DNA from: JBBATK01 sp039810585
GTDB lineage: Bacteria > Bacteroidota > Ignavibacteria > Kapaibacteriales > NICIL-2
DNA: 64,000 nucleotides
Assembly: GCA_039810585.1 (NCBI GenBank)
Contig: JBDHXF010000009.1
Coordinates: 1-64,000, forward strand
Direction: 5' to 3'
Part shown: positions 1 to 8,374 of the stretch, in pieces
Layout of the letters: every line of letters begins with the position of its first letter
How positions within the stretch are numbered: the stretch's first letter is position 1
The notes under the pieces: generated by a model
Databases searched by the model: none
Told to the model about the DNA's origin: nothing
Seen by the model: only the letters and a program-made list of their open reading frames with translations
Position numbers and translations under genes: made by a program

Positions 1-103
1 CTGTTTCATTGCGGAAAGCTAGACCTCTACCCTAAGACTTGCGCTTTTTAACCCACTCAAATGCCGGAAGACCCATAAATAATCACCAGTCCCACCCTCC
101 GTC

Positions 104-150
104 TAAACGTCAAATGGCGACGTTTACACCAATCGCCGTAGGGACAATTA
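104..150. repeat. Hairpin plus degenerate copy of the 77-bp repeat
   Basis: A perfect 8-bp inverted repeat (TAAACGTC at 104-111, GACGTTTA at 119-126, 7-nt loop) is followed by text resembling the repeat array at 2695-3018 (CGTTTACAC, then GCCGTAGGGACA). It looks like a decayed single copy of that element upstream of the first gene. No gene is visible in bases 1-272. Confidence 0.4.
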
Positions 151-272
151 CTCACGTACCTTTCATCTAATCATCGACCGGAAAGACAATGAACTGCCTC
201 GACCTTATCGGCCGAAGATAGTACCACGGTTCACCTGTTGTTATATTTGGTAAAAGCCTTCCTATTCACGTG

Positions 273-2564
273 ATGTCATTAAACACTATGCGCTCACGAT
301 TCACAGCATTATTGTTGTGTGCACCAATCCTGTTTGTTTTGCTGAATACTGGAGGATGCAAGAGTACATCAACGAACCCAAGTGACCCAAATGCTGTCAC
401 TACCACTGTGAGTGGCGTAGTAGTTGATGAATCCGGGATGACAGTGTCTGATGCGGAAGTGCGACTGCAGAATTCGCTCACGCATACGAACCAGAGTGGA
501 AGTTTTGAGTTTCAAAACATTGCAGTTAGTGCCGACCATGCGGTCGTTACAATTCAGAAGGCCAATTACTTCAGTGCTGTTCGGTCTTTTACACCAGAGG
601 TCAATGGCGTATCTCAAATCCGGGTAGGGTTGATGAGTGCTGCAGCTCAAGGCAAATTCGATGGTAGCAGCGGGGCAACCATCTATGACGAATCGGGCTC
701 TGCCTCCGTCACATTCCCACCGAGTGCCTTGGCACTCGCATCGGGAGGTGCCTACAACGGACAGGTGTACTACTCCGTACACTTTCTGAATCCGGAAGCC
801 TTTAACTTTTTTGACTTTTGCTCAGGCGATCTTCGAGCCAAGAATAAGAGCGGTGCGCTCATCGATATACAGTCGTTCGGTATACTGCGAATTGATCTGC
901 GAGACGCAGCAGGCAATCTTCTGGTATTACGGGACGGCAAGAGAGCATCACTCACGATTCCGATTTCGACCGAGTATCGTAGCGTCGCGCCGGATACCAT
1001 AGCGATGTCGCATTATGATGCGCAATTGTCGATCTGGGTGGAAGAGGGAGTGGCAAACAATGTGGGGCAAACTTTTGTTGGCCAAGTATCTCAGGTGAGT
1101 GACTGGAATTTCGACTATCCGGTTAGCTTAGGAAACATTGAGATTGAAATATCCTGTACCAGTGCAACGGTTCCAAATGTCTGGGTGAATGTTGGTCAAA
1201 ACATTGGCTATAGCAATGCAGCGGGAATCGTAAAAAGCAGAATTCCTGTCAGTTTCCCTATCCCGGTTATGGTGCGACCGGAGAATAACAATGGCCTCGT
1301 ATCGGCGCAAGTCATTTCGGTAGTGCATTCAGCAACCGACGTCGAGCACTTAAGTCTTCCGATCTTCGAGTGTCCTTCGTTTATTCAAGGCACGATAGTA
1401 GACTGCGCTGGTAATCCGATCGACGGAAGAGTTGTTATCGATTATGAGAATGGCACATCAGATTACCATTATGTAAAAGGCGGCAACTTTCGCTTTCATA
1501 TGAATCCATTCGAAGCGTATCAATTCTACGGTGTATCTGCCGACGGGCAGAGATCGCACGTCTATGCGGACAAGGCCGCCGATCCGGGTGAAAAAAGAAC
1601 TCCTGATACCTTAGTCTGCTGTAGTCAGGAAATGCCTTTCACTGATATACATCTCAACTATAGTGACGCTCATGTATTGCGAGGATACTATCTCAGTGCA
1701 AACGGTGAAATCCTGGTTGCTGCGAGCTTCGCCAAGCTGTATATTTTCAATACCAGTACAGGCTCGTTAATCTCCTCGGTTGATTTCAAGGACGGTGACA
1801 TTCCTTCGACCTATTTGTACTCCCTTGGAATGTCAGATGATGCGTCAGTTCTCTTGGCCAACTTCGGCGACAGCGATAGCTGTGCGACCATCGACGTTAA
1901 TACCGGGAAAATACTGGCTAAGTTCGGTGCTCCGTCGAGATCGTTAGCAGGAGCATCCGCGATATCGCCAGACGGTACACTATGTGTAACGCCGGGTGCA
2001 CCCGCGTATAATGGTAACCAAATTTCGCTTTGGGATGCGCATACCGGAAAAGCACTTCGTGATGTCGTTGTCAACTATGATGGTAAACACATCTACGGTT
2101 TTATATCGAATGACGGCATTCTGACGAGCGATTCGTGGGAGAGGTTGAGTGTGTATAACATTGATGGTACACAATCAGGTCTGTATTTGAATTTTCAAGC
2201 GGCCACTATGTATTGTTACTCAATGGGTGGTACCAACATCATCGGCATGTCCGATAATAGTGGTTGGAATATCTATAGTCTGCAGACGCACGATAGTGTT
2301 CGACATTTGCCGAGCGTGCCGCTGAGGTACCCGGATGCTTATGCCTTTGCAAGTGACAACGACCATTTTATTATCTCGTTGCCGATTGGAGACACGAGCG
2401 CAGCGCAGGACATTCATTCAGTATCCAACGCAAACTATGCGCTCAGTCTTCCGATGCCAGATGCAATGCGTAGGTGTTACAAGTACATCTTTAGCCGAAA
2501 TGGAAATAAGCTTGTCGGAGTGTTTCCCGGCAATTCTCTCATCCGAATATGGACGTGGCGATGA
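273..2564 (+). CDS. Lipoprotein with carboxypeptidase-regulatory-like domains and a C-terminal WD40/YVTN-like propeller
   Basis: This is a predicted envelope lipoprotein of about 763 aa with no enzymatic motif. The N-terminus has a short basic region, a hydrophobic core and a lipobox (LNTGGC, Cys29). Residues about 45-120 resemble a carboxypeptidase-regulatory-like beta-sandwich (GVVVDESGMTVSDAEVRL), and a second such segment follows near residue 370. The last 300 residues contain propeller-type repeats (LSANGEILVAAS, ISPDGTLCVTPG, LWDAHTGKAL). There is no T9SS sorting domain, so surface exposure would depend on lipoprotein export. GTG 270, ATG 273 and ATG 288 are all possible starts and none has a clear Shine-Dalgarno sequence; 273 or 288 gives a normal lipoprotein signal. 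The function is unknown; a binding or adhesion role is inference. Confidence 0.8.
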   Translation: MSLNTMRSRFTALLLCAPILFVLLNTGGCKSTSTNPSDPNAVTTTVSGVVVDESGMTVSDAEVRLQNSLTHTNQSGSFEFQNIAVSADHAVVTIQKANYFSAVRSFTPEVNGVSQIRVGLMSAAAQGKFDGSSGATIYDESGSASVTFPPSALALASGGAYNGQVYYSVHFLNPEAFNFFDFCSGDLRAKNKSGALIDIQSFGILRIDLRDAAGNLLVLRDGKRASLTIPISTEYRSVAPDTIAMSHYDAQLSIWVEEGVANNVGQTFVGQVSQVSDWNFDYPVSLGNIEIEISCTSATVPNVWVNVGQNIGYSNAAGIVKSRIPVSFPIPVMVRPENNNGLVSAQVISVVHSATDVEHLSLPIFECPSFIQGTIVDCAGNPIDGRVVIDYENGTSDYHYVKGGNFRFHMNPFEAYQFYGVSADGQRSHVYADKAADPGEKRTPDTLVCCSQEMPFTDIHLNYSDAHVLRGYYLSANGEILVAASFAKLYIFNTSTGSLISSVDFKDGDIPSTYLYSLGMSDDASVLLANFGDSDSCATIDVNTGKILAKFGAPSRSLAGASAISPDGTLCVTPGAPAYNGNQISLWDAHTGKALRDVVVNYDGKHIYGFISNDGILTSDSWERLSVYNIDGTQSGLYLNFQAATMYCYSMGGTNIIGMSDNSGWNIYSLQTHDSVRHLPSVPLRYPDAYAFASDNDHFIISLPIGDTSAAQDIHSVSNANYALSLPMPDAMRRCYKYIFSRNGNKLVGVFPGNSLIRIWTWR

Positions 2565-2694
2565 CAGCGTAGCATCTGTTTCTACCCAACCAACATCCGG
2601 TATGAGTTGAATGGATCGTTTTTGCCATTTGACAGAAAGTTATCTATCTGCTTTCGAGAGTCAGTGGGCAACACTTGTAAAAATGTCATTGTTC

Positions 2695-3018
2695 GTAGGG
2701 ACAGATAACCATCTGTCCCCACCCGAACACCCCCACCCGCACGTTTACACCTTAGAGTTGCACAAAAAGCCGTAGGGACAGATAACCATCTGTCCCCACC
2801 CGAACATCCCCACCCGCACGTTTACACGTTAGAGTTGCATAAAAAGCCGTAGGGACAGATAACCATCTGTCCCCACCCGAACATCCCCACCCGCACGTCC
2901 ACACTTTTGAGTTGCATAAAAAGCCGTAGGGACAGATGACCATCTGTCCCCACCCGAACGTTACTATGTCTTCGTGGACCGTTGTTGGCGATGGGACAGA
3001 TAATTATCTGTCCCTACA
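2695..3018. repeat. 77-bp tandem repeat array with five 22-bp palindromes
   Basis: Four near-identical units repeat with an exact 77-bp period. Each contains the inverted repeat GGGACAGAT-N4-ATCTGTCCC, at 2698-2719, 2775-2796, 2852-2873 and 2929-2950. A fifth, diverged palindrome lies at 2993-3014. Between palindromes the unit is C-rich (CCCACCCGAAC) and carries CACGTTTACAC and GTTGCATAAAAA. The array fills the gap between the convergent genes ending at 2564 and 3091, so it could also act in transcription termination. It resembles REP or BIME-like intergenic elements. No transposase is adjacent. Confidence 0.85.
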
Positions 3019-3090
3019 AGCAGGTCAATAGGTTTTATCCAAATTGATCGTTTTCGGTCGTATTGGCTGACTATCAGCAGCCCCTACAGG

Positions 3091-3771
3091 TTATCTCCCA
3101 CATCCACCTGTTTCCACATCAGAGCTAATGATAGAGTTGAACTCGGTCAGGCTGATGTATTGCGGAGTATAGGATGAACCCTGATTGCTGAGGTTGCGGA
3201 CGTAAGCACGCATGTGATTGCGACTTCCGCGCGACAGGTTGTCATACACCAGATGGATGTCTGCATTGTCAATGCTTGCGTCCATTTTCAAATCCGACAA
3301 ATCCAAATCTTCGATGGTTGCGCCAACAGTGAGGGCATCGGTTAAGCTCGACAGACCCTTGTCCCGAAGCTCGTTGTACAGTCCTTGTAAAGTGGGATTG
3401 TTGAATTGCCCCAGCGTTGCGGACGCCGGATCCTCAATGCTGTATCTCTTGAGAAGCAAGAGCACAGCATCCATGTGGGTTTGTTCTGAGCTCGCAATGT
3501 TGCTAAAGACGGGGCTACCCCACTTTTGAAAGAGAACAATGTAGATATCGTGGGCAAGTTTCTCCTCCTCGCGCATGCGCAAGAGCGAAGCACGCTCGGT
3601 ATCGCTGAGCGTTTCGATAGGGAGATTTTGTAATTGACTCTGTATACCGCTGTTGTCGCAGTATCCATATTGATCGGCATATCCGAGAGGATTGGATTGC
3701 GATCCGCAACTGCTCAGAATACTGACCGATGCAAGCGCCACAAGCGCTAAAGGAACGATGAAACGTTTCAT
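3091..3771 (-). CDS. DUF2202 (ferritin-like fold) lipoprotein
   Basis: The protein has 226 aa and a lipoprotein signal with lipobox (SILSSCG). The rest matches the DUF2202 family: an early ERASLLRMREEEKLAHDIY segment and a later SEQTHMDAV segment. These supply the Glu/His residues expected of a ferritin-like four-helix bundle, so metal binding is plausible but unproven. The start at 3771 is preferred over an upstream in-frame start at 3831 because it begins the signal peptide (MKRFIVPLALV) and has GAGG five bases upstream. It is transcribed towards the 77-bp repeat array and convergent with the propeller lipoprotein. The role is unknown. Confidence 0.88.
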   Translation of the reverse strand: MKRFIVPLALVALASVSILSSCGSQSNPLGYADQYGYCDNSGIQSQLQNLPIETLSDTERASLLRMREEEKLAHDIYIVLFQKWGSPVFSNIASSEQTHMDAVLLLLKRYSIEDPASATLGQFNNPTLQGLYNELRDKGLSSLTDALTVGATIEDLDLSDLKMDASIDNADIHLVYDNLSRGSRNHMRAYVRNLSNQGSSYTPQYISLTEFNSIISSDVETGGCGR

Positions 3772-4176
3772 AGGAACCTCAATTAGTTGTACCAACCTGC
3801 TACAAAACTCTGCGTTTGGGTCAAGCTCCACAGGAACAAATGTTACGTTCTAGCAACTATGTTCTCCAACCAATGCGCTTTGCCGTAGTCAAAGTTCCGT
3901 CGTGACGACAGCGAAGCTGTCGTGTATTGAAACAACTCTGGGACGCAAATGAGACGAGAAATGAAAGACCGCCCTACTCTAGCTATGAGTTTCGCGCCTA
4001 ATTTTTGTCAGACCATGTAACCTATTGATGCTGATCGCTCTCCTCGATATAGTTGCTCGCTATGAGCATGCAGCTGATGAGGGAGACGTAGCAGGATAAA
4101 GGACTAATAACGTCAATCTCTTCGCCGCATACCGTGTCTTCACTGTGTTGGGATAGCAAACTATCGCGGAGGAATT
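3772..4176. other. Intergenic region between divergent genes; one hairpin at 3905-3923
   Basis: No open frame with coding character is visible. The region must hold promoters for the DUF2202 gene (minus) and the Cys-motif gene (plus). It contains a perfect 8-bp stem with GAA triloop (ACGACAGC at 3905-3912, GCTGTCGT at 3916-3923) followed by GTATTGAA. The same loop and tail occur on the minus strand of the hairpin at 35509-35527. Confidence 0.6.
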
Positions 4177-5046
4177 ATGGCGAAGAAGTCGATGACGCTT
4201 GATGTACTCGAGCCGTGTTTTATGCCGGTAGACGACATGCCGCAGATCGGAACGAGGCGTTTCTGCGCGCAATGTGATAAACTCTTGTACGACTTCCGGA
4301 AGATGTCTGATGCTGAGATTGTCAGGACACTGAGCAAACACGACAGTCAACCATGCGGGATTTTCCTGAAGTCGCAGCTTCGGCGAGAGCTGGTGTGGCG
4401 GCAGCAGCCGTGGCACAGAACTCGTTTATTTCTGCGTACGGTCGTGGGGACGGCAATGTTCTTTGTGGCATCACAGGTCCGTGCTATAGCAGGGGCTGAT
4501 GCCGACAGCTCGAGCACGAGTGGAACGTTGCGAGGACGGACTATTCTCCGACCCCAACCGAAGCCGCAGAAAAGAGGTGCGCACACCCCGGGGAAACCAT
4601 TTATTCAAAATGATTGTTTGGACCAACCGCTAATTGGCGATAGCACAGTGCTGAATCCGCCAAGTGTAAAACGTCAGCCGGCTTCACGGGTGATTAAGGG
4701 TCGTTTAATCGATAGCGACTCAAATTCGCATCGACTACTCTCATACGCCGTTGTTTCCATTTCGGAGTTGGAGTTAATGACGAGTTGCGATCGCTTCGGA
4801 AATTTTGAAATCGTCATTCCGGACAGTCAAACAAATGCTACGCTCACTCTTCATTGCACGTGCAATTATTATACTACGGTCGATCTGCCCGTAGATTCAC
4901 TAAAGCCGAATGGCTTTATAGCGATGCACTACAATGTCGAAATACTCAATAAGAAGATTGAGCAACGTCAGCTGGGTTACGAAGAAGAGGAAAGTGGCTT
5001 TGTTGCAGTTCCTGCCTGTCATTCCTGGTGGCAATTTTGGAAGTAG
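4177..5046 (+). CDS. Membrane protein: N-terminal Cys-motif domain, one TM helix, carboxypeptidase-regulatory-like domain
   Basis: The 289-aa protein has three parts. Residues about 10-70 carry a Cys-rich motif (FCAQC, then DFRKMSDAEI, then CGIF and QL). This resembles a cytoplasmic N-terminal domain that is recurrent in Bacteroidota membrane proteins (RFCxxC...DFSxMTDxEI...CGRF). A hydrophobic helix follows at about 85-107. The C-terminal half contains a beta-sandwich-like segment (RVIKGRLIDSDSN...) typical of carboxypeptidase-regulatory-like domains. The start is supported by a strong GGAGG seven bases upstream. The gene stands alone. Metal binding by the Cys cluster and a signalling or anchoring role are inference. 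Confidence 0.8.
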   Translation: MAKKSMTLDVLEPCFMPVDDMPQIGTRRFCAQCDKLLYDFRKMSDAEIVRTLSKHDSQPCGIFLKSQLRRELVWRQQPWHRTRLFLRTVVGTAMFFVASQVRAIAGADADSSSTSGTLRGRTILRPQPKPQKRGAHTPGKPFIQNDCLDQPLIGDSTVLNPPSVKRQPASRVIKGRLIDSDSNSHRLLSYAVVSISELELMTSCDRFGNFEIVIPDSQTNATLTLHCTCNYYTTVDLPVDSLKPNGFIAMHYNVEILNKKIEQRQLGYEEEESGFVAVPACHSWWQFWK

Positions 5047-5372
5047 AAAACTATTGGTTCACGAGTAGAGAGAATCAAAATGTAATGGAAACACTTTCAG
5101 GAGGGAAAATCATGAGAACGCGTGGTGTGTGCCCTTGAATGCAGAGTATTGTGAGTTTGGACTATAGTATTGATGTGGAATCAAGAACGCGTGCCCATCG
5201 ATTTCTCTCCTGGATCTTTTTGAGTAAACCCTATTTGCAGCCGTTTTGATTGAATTCAGAATAAGTCGATTCAATCGGTGCTCTGACGACCAGACTGCCG
5301 GTTGCTGATTAATCCAAAAGCTCGTATGTTGACGCCCACTACCGTTTGTTCAACGGACCCTCGAGGCTTGAC
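5047..5372. other. Intergenic region with an isolated RBS and very short reading frame
   Basis: AGGAGG at about 5099-5104 precedes ATG 5112, which opens an eight-codon frame ending in TGA at 5136-5138. A second ATG follows immediately in the same frame and runs about 36 codons. GAACGCGTG occurs twice within 80 bp. This may be a leader peptide, the remnant of a decayed gene, or chance. Nothing else is recognisable. Confidence 0.3.
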
Positions 5373-8297
5373 ATGCGCAGAATTATTAATTCTTGTACGA
5401 TGCTTTTAGTGCTGCTTGCGTTTGGGGAAGTATGTCTGCAAGCCCAATATCTCGTCATAGATAGTATCAGTTCGAGCAACTACCCTGCCTTAAGTGCTCG
5501 TATTCAGCTCAAGGATTCGCTTGGTTATGATGTTGGGCTGCTGCAGAAGTCTGAGTTTAGTTTAAAGGAGAACGGCACTTCCATTGTACCCCTCGACTTA
5601 GTTGTGCACGATGCCAATTTGGGAGAAAGCGGGGCGACGATGTTTGCCATTGATCATAGTGCATCGATGGCAATGGTGAGTGATACCGAGCATCTCAAAA
5701 CCCGTCTCGATCAAGTTCAAGCAGCGATTGATGCCGTGTTTGCAGGCGCGAAGACCGAAAAAGGCATCTACTACGGTTGTGAATCATTTTCGTCATTGTC
5801 GACGATCAACAGTCCGCTTTCTACAGACATTTCTTCGCTGCTCGCCGGCGTGCATAGCATCACCCCACTTGGTGGCACGGAATACAATGACGCCTTTCTG
5901 AGCACTAAGAATGGAGCAATTTCTGCATTGGCAAGAATCGCCAATGTCAGCTCGAGACAAATCGTCTTTATCACTGACGGTAATCCCGATCATGCAGTAC
6001 TCACGGATTCTATTGTCCACTTGTGCTGGACCTATGGAATTAAAGTCTATGCCATTTGTCTTTCCAACCAGGCTCCTTCGTCGTTGACCACCATTGCTTC
6101 ACAAACGCATGGAGCCGTCTTTATCGTACATGGACAGCAAGATTTAACTCAGGTTCTTGCCTTATTGCTTGAACAATTCCGAATGACGCGTATCGTCGAA
6201 GTGCAATGGCACGCGCCTTACGTTTGTAATGAAGCTGAGCGTGTGAGAAATGTTGAATTGACCTTCCAACGAGGTTTTAGTGTCAAAGCAAACTCCAGCT
6301 ATACGGCTCCGCCATCGGCAGTGGCCAAACTCGTGAGCGATCCAGCCATTTTGTCCTTCGGTCCCGTTCCACCCAATAGCTCCGTCACTCGTCAAATAAA
6401 ACTTCACGCGATCAATGCGCCATTTACGATAAGCTCGGCCAGTATTATTCCTGCATCGTATTTCACCATTGTGGACTTTGGTGGTCGGTCTCTACCGCTG
6501 ACCTTGCAACCGGGAGACGAGTTGACCGTTACCGTTCGCTTTACCCAAGGACTTGACACGAGCACACGAAACACCGCGCTGGTGTTTGAGTCGCAGCCCT
6601 GCAGCGCACGGGTGACAGTAGTAGGAGGATCCAAACTCTTTGAGCTGTTGTCGCCTTCAACCCTTAGCTCCCTGAACAGTTGTGACACTATGCACATACA
6701 CTGGACTGGCGGTGACTCGACCGGGAGCTACAGCGTGTGGTACTCGTTGAACGCTGACTCCACGAATCCGACATGGATACGCATTGCGGATAGTGTGCGT
6801 GCAGAGTATTACGACTGGACCCATCCCGTCACAGCGTCAAACATCCGCATTCGAGTTCGAAACAGTATTGGCAACAAAGTGACGTGGGCTCGAGATATAG
6901 GTGGTCGTATGGATGAAACAGTCGGTAGTCTCGCTCTGGATGCTCAGCGGACGGGTGTGTATGTGTGCGGAGGATTTCTCGACACCATGCACTGCCTCGG
7001 ACAAACACGATTGCCGTACGGAGATCGTGATGCCTTCCTTGCCCACGTGACGTCCGACGGAACACTACTCTGGCTGAGTTCCTTCGGAGGATCGGGAACT
7101 GATCGTCTCAATGCCGTCTGTGCCGATACGGCCCATGGCTTGTATGCGGCGGGAGATTTTGGAAGTTACACGATGAGTGTTGGGTCAGAGACTCTTCACT
7201 TGGCACCACTCGATTATGCGAACGTTTTTGTGGCCGCTCTGAACGACGACGGCTCGCCACGCTGGGCTGCCAGCGGTGGTGGTACGAGCACAAACTCATC
7301 CATCGTTCACGTCGATTCTATTGCTTGTGACCATGGGCAGGTGTACCTGAGCGGACAATTTACCCTGTACCTCAGAATGCAAAGCTCCTCGCTGTCATCG
7401 GGAACGTGGAAAGAACTTGACGGCAGCACAAAGCCGCAGGCATTTACTGCCACCTATGACGCCAATGGAGTGCTGCTCTCACTCGTTGCCACACATGTAC
7501 CACATGCCTATACGACATCAGCAGTTGATGACGGACTTGGAAATGGGTATAGTCTTAATCTCTTCAGCGGAGTTCAGAACAACGGAGCAGCGGATCTCAA
7601 TCTTGTCAGCTTAGGTGGCACCGACATTTCCTTGCGTAAGTGGTCGCTCGCTCATGATATGGATGCGTTAAGCTCAACACCCGTCAGTGTCAATGGCGAC
7701 CCCTGGACATTCGCCGGCTCCGTCATGAACTTTGGCTCAGTGGCTGTTGACAGCACAGTGGATGGAAACTTCAGCTTTCTGCTTCGCAACGCTACGAGTG
7801 TCGATCAGGTGATAAGCGGTATTGAGATTATAGGTGCTGACAGTTCGATGTTCAGTATTCTCTCGCCAAACACCAACCATGTGGTTGCTCCGGGCACCCA
7901 AGTGCCGATTCGCTTGCGATTTCGTCCCACCCGTGACGGCGGCATTGCCGCGTACCTTGTTGTACGTACTGCCTGCAACGTCGATACGATCATGATCACC
8001 GGCGTTGGTTATATCGTCACGGATGTTGTTGACGATAGCGAGAACGACAATTCGATCTCGCCTAATCCAAGCTCCGGGACAGTGCGACTTCATTGTACTG
8101 CAGCCATGGCAGCTGCGCTTCGTCAGATTGAACTCTACAATACCGTCGGTGAGCTGGAGGAACGCATCACACTGAATGCAGGGAACGCGATAACGGATCG
8201 TCAGTTGGATTTTCATACGTGCGCGCGAGGCGCACACGTACTCGTTTTCAGGTCTGAACGAGGAATCATCGCTCGTCGCAAAATCGTCCTGTACTAA
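5373..8297 (+). CDS. Large secreted VWA-domain protein with SBBP-like repeats and T9SS sorting domain
   Basis: The 974-aa protein begins with a Sec signal peptide (cleavage near LQAQ). Residues about 87-265 form a von Willebrand A domain with an intact MIDAS: Asp94-x-Ser96-x-Ser98 (DHSAS), Thr169 and Asp202 (ITDG). An ASH-like beta domain follows (about 305-420), then a segment with an HIHWTGG motif and SBBP-type beta-propeller repeats (about 510-700). Next is a choice-of-anchor-D-like domain and a T9SS type A sorting domain (SISPNPSSGTV to the end). It is probably exported and attached to the cell surface. The start at ATG 5373 has GAGG nine bases upstream; TTG 5346 would add residues before the signal peptide. 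The next gene is a full-length paralogue 77 bp downstream, so the two are probably one transcript. Confidence 0.88.
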   Translation: MRRIINSCTMLLVLLAFGEVCLQAQYLVIDSISSSNYPALSARIQLKDSLGYDVGLLQKSEFSLKENGTSIVPLDLVVHDANLGESGATMFAIDHSASMAMVSDTEHLKTRLDQVQAAIDAVFAGAKTEKGIYYGCESFSSLSTINSPLSTDISSLLAGVHSITPLGGTEYNDAFLSTKNGAISALARIANVSSRQIVFITDGNPDHAVLTDSIVHLCWTYGIKVYAICLSNQAPSSLTTIASQTHGAVFIVHGQQDLTQVLALLLEQFRMTRIVEVQWHAPYVCNEAERVRNVELTFQRGFSVKANSSYTAPPSAVAKLVSDPAILSFGPVPPNSSVTRQIKLHAINAPFTISSASIIPASYFTIVDFGGRSLPLTLQPGDELTVTVRFTQGLDTSTRNTALVFESQPCSARVTVVGGSKLFELLSPSTLSSLNSCDTMHIHWTGGDSTGSYSVWYSLNADSTNPTWIRIADSVRAEYYDWTHPVTASNIRIRVRNSIGNKVTWARDIGGRMDETVGSLALDAQRTGVYVCGGFLDTMHCLGQTRLPYGDRDAFLAHVTSDGTLLWLSSFGGSGTDRLNAVCADTAHGLYAAGDFGSYTMSVGSETLHLAPLDYANVFVAALNDDGSPRWAASGGGTSTNSSIVHVDSIACDHGQVYLSGQFTLYLRMQSSSLSSGTWKELDGSTKPQAFTATYDANGVLLSLVATHVPHAYTTSAVDDGLGNGYSLNLFSGVQNNGAADLNLVSLGGTDISLRKWSLAHDMDALSSTPVSVNGDPWTFAGSVMNFGSVAVDSTVDGNFSFLLRNATSVDQVISGIEIIGADSSMFSILSPNTNHVVAPGTQVPIRLRFRPTRDGGIAAYLVVRTACNVDTIMITGVGYIVTDVVDDSENDNSISPNPSSGTVRLHCTAAMAAALRQIELYNTVGELEERITLNAGNAITDRQLDFHTCARGAHVLVFRSERGIIARRKIVLY

Positions 8298-8374
8298 TAA
8301 CCGAATGTTCTCGTAGATTTCGAGCCCGCTCAACGTTGTGGCGATGGTCATGCATTACGAACCTTAACGATTCA

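Noticed and set aside
242..249. TATATTTG matching the Bacteroidota -7 promoter consensus
   Set aside because: No matching -33 TTTG element lies at the expected distance, so chance is likely.
2752..2943. Minus-strand 63-codon frame inside the 77-bp array
   Set aside because: Its repetitive peptide simply mirrors the noncoding repeat; 77 is not a multiple of three, so the repeat shifts frame between units and there is no RBS.
2695..3018. Possible CRISPR array
   Set aside because: The units are contiguous and near identical throughout, with no unique spacers and no cas genes.
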